DNA of 64,000 nt from Chryseobacterium sp. MYb7 (GTDB lineage: Bacteria > Bacteroidota > Bacteroidia > Flavobacteriales > Weeksellaceae). The first letter of the stretch is position 1. Each line of letters starts with the position of its first letter. Below are positions 59,963 to 64,000 of this stretch, piece by piece. The position numbers and the translations under genes are program-made. The stretch is taken from positions 1 through 64,000 of the forward strand of contig NZ_PCOU01000023.1 in the NCBI RefSeq assembly GCF_002979455.1, written 5' to 3'. The notes below the pieces were generated by a model. That model was given only the letters and a program-made list of their open reading frames with translations. It made no database searches and was not told the origin of the DNA.

Positions 59963-62365
59963 ATGAAGATAAAACTGACCATCTGCCTTCTGGCATTTCT
60001 CAATTTTTATGATGCACAGGAGAATATCACTTACCAGAAACCCTCTGCGGAGATTTTAAAACTGGCAGACTATCAAAGACCACCAAGCGTTCTGATGAAC
60101 AGCAAAAAAGACTGGGTGGTTTTTACGTATCGTCCAACATATAAAACACTGGAAGACCTTAGTCAGCAGGAAATGAAACTTGGAGGACTAAGAATTAATC
60201 CTGTTACCAATATTTCAAGCAGCACTACCTACTCAAACAACCTGAAGATCAGAAAGATCAATGATAAAAATGAGGTTCAGGTAAAAAACCTGCCTTCCAA
60301 TCCGAAAATTACCTATGTGTCATTTTCTCCGGATGAAAAAAAGCTGGCATTTACCAATACAACAGCTAAAGGAGTTGAACTTTGGTTAGTGGATATGGAA
60401 ACCGCTGCTGCCAAAAAAATTACGGCTGATAACCTGAATGCCAATTTAGGAATGCCTTATGTGTGGTATAATGATTCTCAAAGCTTCCTGATCAGAGCAA
60501 TTCCTCAAAACAGACCTGCTCTTATAGATGCAAGCAAAGACCTTCCAACAGGCCCGATTGTTTCAACAGCAGACGGTAAAGTTTCTCAAAACAGAACGTA
60601 TCAGGATCTTTTGAAAAACCCTCAGGACGAAAAGAACTTCGAAACGCTTACTGCTTCTGAAATCTACAACGTAGATCTTACGGGAAATCTTAAGAAACTG
60701 AAAGATCAGGATATGTATGCCGGCTTAAGTTTTTCTCCGGATGGAAATTACCTGATGGCTACAACGATCAAAAAGCCCTTTTCTTATATCGTTCCGTTGA
60801 ACAGATTCCCATCAACAACTGTAGTGTATGATATGAAAGGAAATGCTGTAAAAACAGTAAATGAAGTTCCTTTGAATGAAATTATGCCAAAAGGTTTCTC
60901 ATCCGTAAGAACCGGAAAAAGAGATATGACCTGGAGAAGTGATGCTCCGGCTACTCTTACCTTTGCTGAAGCATTGGATGGAGGAGATCAGTCTAAAACA
61001 GCAGATTACAGAGATGAAGTATTTACATGGGAAGCTCCATTTACAGAAGCTCCTAAATCTTTCTTCAAAACAAAACAGAGATATGATGATGTAACCTGGA
61101 CCAATGATCATTATGCCATTGTTTCTGAAGGATGGTATGATACAAGAAATACAAAATCTTATCTGATAGACACCAACAACGGAGAATCTAAAGTTTTCGA
61201 TGATAGAAATTATCAGGATGTTTACAGTGATCCGGGTAATTTTAACACCACAAAAAATCAGTACGGAAGATATGTAATCGATATGAAAGGTGGAAAAGCT
61301 TACCTTATCGGCGATGGATTTACCAAAGACGGCCAACATCCTTTTATTGATGAAATGGATGTAAAATCGTTGAAAAAGAAAAGACTTTACACTTCCAATA
61401 TAAAGAATGGTAAAGAAGAGATTATTGATATTCTTAACGCTTCAAAGGGAGAAATTCTTACGACTCAACAGTCACCAAGCCTTTACCCAAATTATTTCAA
61501 AAAGAATATCAAATCTAATAAAGAAGAAGCGGTAACCAACTTTGCAAATCCTTTTGAGAGCATCAAAGATGTTTACAAAGAAGTAATTACTTATAAGAGA
61601 AATGATGGAGTTACCTTAACCGGAACACTTTATCTTCCTGCCAATTACGACAGAAAAGCCAAAAAAGAGAAACTTCCATTGTTGATCTGGGCATATCCTA
61701 CAGAATATAAAGATAAAAATACAGCAGGGCAGAACACTCAAAACCCGAACGATTTTACATTCCCTTACTACGGATCTTTCGTGTACTGGACAACGAAAGG
61801 GTACGCTGTTCTTGATGATGCCGCTTTCCCGATTATTGGTGAAGGAAAAACAGAACCTAATGATACATTTATCCCACAATTGGTAGCCAATGCTGCAGCT
61901 GCAATTGATGCTGTAGATCACCTTGGGTATATCGACAGAAAGAAAGTGGCTGTAGGTGGACATTCTTATGGTGCATTTATGACCGCGAACCTTTTGACGC
62001 ATTCCAATCTTTTTGCATGTGGAATAGCAAGAAGTGGGGCTTACAATAGAACTTTGACACCATTTGGGTTCCAGAGCGAGCAGAGAAACTATTGGGATAT
62101 TCCTGAGATCTATAACAAGATGTCTCCATTCATGAATGCAGATAAAATGAAGACTCCTCTTCTTCTGATTCACGGTGATGCAGATAACAACCCTGGAACA
62201 TTTACTTTGCAGACGGAAAGATATTTCCAGGCATTGAAAAATCTGGGTGCTCCGGTAAAAATGGTTCTTCTTCCAAAAGAAGCCCACGGATATCAGGCCA
62301 AAGAAAATATCTTACACCTTTTATGGGAACAAGATCAGTTCCTTGAAAAGTGCTTAAAGAAATAA
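59963..62365 (+). CDS. S9 family serine peptidase (prolyl oligopeptidase-type), exported
   Basis: An 800-residue protein with signal peptide (about 1-18), a long beta-propeller region (about 60-520) and a C-terminal alpha/beta hydrolase. The catalytic Ser is S668 in GGHSYGAFM, the Asp is in HGDADNNPG (about 739-741) and the His is H775 in EAHGY. The propeller and the SPDEKKLAF repeat resemble the glutamyl endopeptidase/acylaminoacyl group of S9 rather than DPP IV. It cleaves peptides in the periplasm or outside. It is followed by a terminator and a convergent HAD gene. Confidence 0.93.
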   Translation: MKIKLTICLLAFLNFYDAQENITYQKPSAEILKLADYQRPPSVLMNSKKDWVVFTYRPTYKTLEDLSQQEMKLGGLRINPVTNISSSTTYSNNLKIRKINDKNEVQVKNLPSNPKITYVSFSPDEKKLAFTNTTAKGVELWLVDMETAAAKKITADNLNANLGMPYVWYNDSQSFLIRAIPQNRPALIDASKDLPTGPIVSTADGKVSQNRTYQDLLKNPQDEKNFETLTASEIYNVDLTGNLKKLKDQDMYAGLSFSPDGNYLMATTIKKPFSYIVPLNRFPSTTVVYDMKGNAVKTVNEVPLNEIMPKGFSSVRTGKRDMTWRSDAPATLTFAEALDGGDQSKTADYRDEVFTWEAPFTEAPKSFFKTKQRYDDVTWTNDHYAIVSEGWYDTRNTKSYLIDTNNGESKVFDDRNYQDVYSDPGNFNTTKNQYGRYVIDMKGGKAYLIGDGFTKDGQHPFIDEMDVKSLKKKRLYTSNIKNGKEEIIDILNASKGEILTTQQSPSLYPNYFKKNIKSNKEEAVTNFANPFESIKDVYKEVITYKRNDGVTLTGTLYLPANYDRKAKKEKLPLLIWAYPTEYKDKNTAGQNTQNPNDFTFPYYGSFVYWTTKGYAVLDDAAFPIIGEGKTEPNDTFIPQLVANAAAAIDAVDHLGYIDRKKVAVGGHSYGAFMTANLLTHSNLFACGIARSGAYNRTLTPFGFQSEQRNYWDIPEIYNKMSPFMNADKMKTPLLLIHGDADNNPGTFTLQTERYFQALKNLGAPVKMVLLPKEAHGYQAKENILHLLWEQDQFLEKCLKK

Positions 62366-62372
62366 ATAACAA

Positions 62373-62406
62373 AAGAGACTGTTTACCATAAACAGTCTCT
62401 TTTTTT
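62373..62406 (+). terminator. Terminator of the S9 peptidase gene
   Basis: Stem aagagactgttt/aaacagtctctt followed by T7. Confidence 0.85.
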
Positions 62407-62501
62407 GATTAAAAAATATAATAAGGAAGTTGTATTAAAACTTAAAGCGAAGCTCATCTTAATGAACTTATCCTCTTAATAAAACTTAATGGTTTTAAAA
62501 A

Positions 62502-63191
62502 TTAAAGATATTTAAGAATTTCATTAATACTCTTAAGCTCCATAAAATTTGGATGCTCCAGATTGACATCATGCTGTTCATGACTCCATGTCACATGATA
62601 AGGAATATGTGCTGCATATCCTCCGATTTCCAATACCGGTAAAATATCCGACTTAATAGAATTTCCGAGCATCAGAAAGTTTTCAGGCTGGCAGTCCAGA
62701 TGTTTCAAAAGCTTTTTGTAATCATGTTCTTTTTTATCACTCATGATTTCAATATGATGGAAATAATCTTGTAATCCTGAATTTTTGAGTTTACGCTCCT
62801 GATCCAGAAGATCTCCTTTTGTAGCGACAACAAGCCTGTATTTTCCCTTTAAGCTTTCAAGAGTTTCTGTAACGCCATCCAACAGTTCAATAGGTTTCTG
62901 AAGAAGTTCCTGACCAAGTTGTATCGCTTTGTTGACCAACTCTAATGAAGCTGTATTATTCGATACTCTGCCGATGGTTTCAATCATACAAAGCATAAAT
63001 CCTTTCACTCCGTAACCATACAAATGAAGATTCTGCATTTCCGTTGTAAACAATTCCTGTGATACCGAATGCTGTGGAAGGTAATCTTCAAGCAGTCTGC
63101 AAAATTCGTGCTCTGCTTCCTGAAAATAAGGTTCATTGATCCAAAGTGTATCATCCGCATCAAAGGCAATCGTAGTAATATGATTATTCAT
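62502..63191 (-). CDS. HAD family hydrolase
   Basis: A 229-residue protein from ATG 63191; the upstream in-frame part to 63218 looks non-coding. Motif I is AFDADDTLW, motif II VVATKG, motif III and IV near DKKEHDYKKLLKHL and LMLGNSIKSDILPVLEIGG. It has a helical cap (about 25-105), so it is probably a small-molecule phosphatase or haloacid dehalogenase-like enzyme of unknown substrate. It diverges from the Crp/Fnr gene across a short control region with a palindrome. Confidence 0.87.
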   Translation of the reverse strand: MNNHITTIAFDADDTLWINEPYFQEAEHEFCRLLEDYLPQHSVSQELFTTEMQNLHLYGYGVKGFMLCMIETIGRVSNNTASLELVNKAIQLGQELLQKPIELLDGVTETLESLKGKYRLVVATKGDLLDQERKLKNSGLQDYFHHIEIMSDKKEHDYKKLLKHLDCQPENFLMLGNSIKSDILPVLEIGGYAAHIPYHVTWSHEQHDVNLEHPNFMELKSINEILKYL

Positions 63192-63246
63192 TTTTGTTTT
63201 GTAATTTTCTGACTTCAAAATTCAATATAAAATTTCAATAAGCAAA

Positions 63247-63258
63247 GGACATTTGTCC
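63247..63258. promoter_or_regulatory. Crp/Fnr-type operator palindrome
   Basis: ggaca-tt-tgtcc is a perfect 12-bp palindrome ending 9 bp before the Crp/Fnr ATG 63268 and 55 bp from the divergent HAD start. Its shape fits a site for the regulator it precedes, so autoregulation is likely. Confidence 0.55.
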
Positions 63259-63267
63259 CAGATCCAT

Positions 63268-63831
63268 ATGTTACGTACAAATCAGGCATTTTTAATCTAT
63301 TTTGAAGAACTTTACACTAAGCAAAAAGGTAGAGAAGAAGTTGTGTTAAAGTCTTTTTCCAGGGATGAGAATATATTGATACAGGATCAGTTGCCCTCAA
63401 AGGTTATGCTTATTAAAGAAGGTATTGCCAAATGTTATCTCACCGAAGAAAACGCGAAAGAATATATTGTTGAATTTTTGGGAAGCGGTGAAATCCTTGG
63501 AGAAGTTGAGTTGATTAAAAACATCAACTGTTTGTGCAGTGTGAAAGCCGTATCAGAAGTAACCGTTTATGAAACATCTATTTCTTATTTTAAGTCTTTG
63601 ATTAAAAATGATCTTGCTCTCAATCACTTATTGCTGGATTCATTTGCACAGAGAATTATCAATACTTCAAGCAGGGCATCTTATCAACAGTTGTATACCG
63701 TAGAGCATACGTTAACGCAACTCCTGAATATGCAGGCAAAACAAGGAATTCAAATTTCAAAAGAAGATATGGCTTCCTATTTGGGAATTACCTTGAGAAG
63801 CTTAAATAGAATTTTAAAGGATTTGAAATAA
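63268..63831 (+). CDS. Crp/Fnr family transcriptional regulator
   Basis: A 187-residue protein from ATG 63268 (the TTG at 63253 lies inside the operator palindrome). An N-terminal beta-roll (about 15-115, with IVEFLGSGEILGEVELI) precedes a C-terminal winged helix ending ISKEDMASYLGITLRSLNRILKDL. No Fnr cysteine cluster is seen. Ligand and targets are unknown. The palindrome before it suggests autoregulation; the divergent HAD gene may be a target. Confidence 0.87.
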   Translation: MLRTNQAFLIYFEELYTKQKGREEVVLKSFSRDENILIQDQLPSKVMLIKEGIAKCYLTEENAKEYIVEFLGSGEILGEVELIKNINCLCSVKAVSEVTVYETSISYFKSLIKNDLALNHLLLDSFAQRIINTSSRASYQQLYTVEHTLTQLLNMQAKQGIQISKEDMASYLGITLRSLNRILKDLK

Positions 63832-64000
63832 GACAGTTGGAATTCGCGAAGGCGTAAAGTTTTTTTAATCTATGTTTAAAATTTTTAAGGCGCAAAAATA
63901 TTTCGACTTCGCTCAATATGAGATTTTCAACAAATAATTATCATCATTTAACAAAATAATCAGCATTCAATTTTATCGGAGATAAAATCTTTGCGCCTTA
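63832..64000. repeat. Repeat-like intergenic end of window
   Basis: After the Crp/Fnr stop the sequence holds aaggcgcaaaaat (about 63889) and, inverted, atctttgcgcctta at the very end, plus a hairpin attttatc/gataaaat (63970-63988). No coding frame is seen. It looks like a dispersed repeat continuing past the edge. Confidence 0.45.

Noticed and set aside
61616-62287. 223-residue minus-strand frame
   Set aside because: It lies wholly inside the S9 peptidase gene opposite the catalytic domain, with no recognisable motif.

Overview
The window comes from a flavobacterium of the Weeksellaceae, most likely Chryseobacterium or a close relative. The DNA is AT-rich. Promoters fit the Bacteroidota pattern (TTTG, about 19-20 bp, TAnnTTTG). 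Four secreted proteins end in type IX secretion (T9SS) sorting domains. There is a SusC/SusD pair and a short double-glycine peptide of the type common in Chryseobacterium. No rRNA, tRNA or CRISPR array was seen. Gene starts were moved to the first plausible ATG wherever the longest open frame began at a weak TTG or carried an unlikely extension.

Layout. 1-775: an IS4-type transposase cut by the left edge. 942-5112 (minus): PLP aminotransferase followed by an M16 zinc peptidase. 5355-13644 (plus): M28 peptidase, rsmG, a tightly overlapping lipoprotein / HEXXH protein / AddB-like nuclease chain, and a patatin-like outer-membrane phospholipase. 13750-20450 (minus): a four-gene operon of TonB-dependent receptor, DUF4876 lipoprotein, DUF6850 barrel and di-heme cytochrome c peroxidase, which looks like an uncharacterised uptake system. 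20752-26167 (minus): T9SS lipase-like hydrolase, glutaryl-CoA dehydrogenase, a Nudix-type regulator with a broken catalytic box, and an MFS transporter.

26344-36856 (plus) is a polysaccharide utilisation locus: SusC, SusD, GH30, GH3, GH16, GH30. The enzyme set fits a beta-1,3/1,6-glucan such as laminarin or fungal wall glucan. GH16 would cut the beta-1,3 backbone, GH30 the beta-1,6 linkages and GH3 the oligosaccharides to glucose. SusCD would import oligosaccharides, and the divergent MFS and Nudix genes may import sugar and regulate. A convergent T9SS protein with DUF3472 and ricin-type domains follows.

39045-64000 is mostly housekeeping: fabI, tag, an SDR, a nucleoside phosphorylase, gpmI, acyl-ACP desaturase, map, era, a Gdx/SugE-type SMR exporter, two Crp/Fnr regulators, two HAD proteins and an S9 peptidase. 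Mixed in are a second, longer cytochrome c peroxidase beside a PhoX-like T9SS protein, an adhesin-head-like protein without an anchor, and a 49-residue double-glycine peptide at 59694-59843.

Between genes there is an unusual richness of palindromic or dispersed-looking elements: 34501 and 57268 (two diverged copies of one element), 36882, 46936-47247, 50912, 54253, 58091 and 63840. These, the peptide and the receptor/peroxidase operon are the most interesting items.
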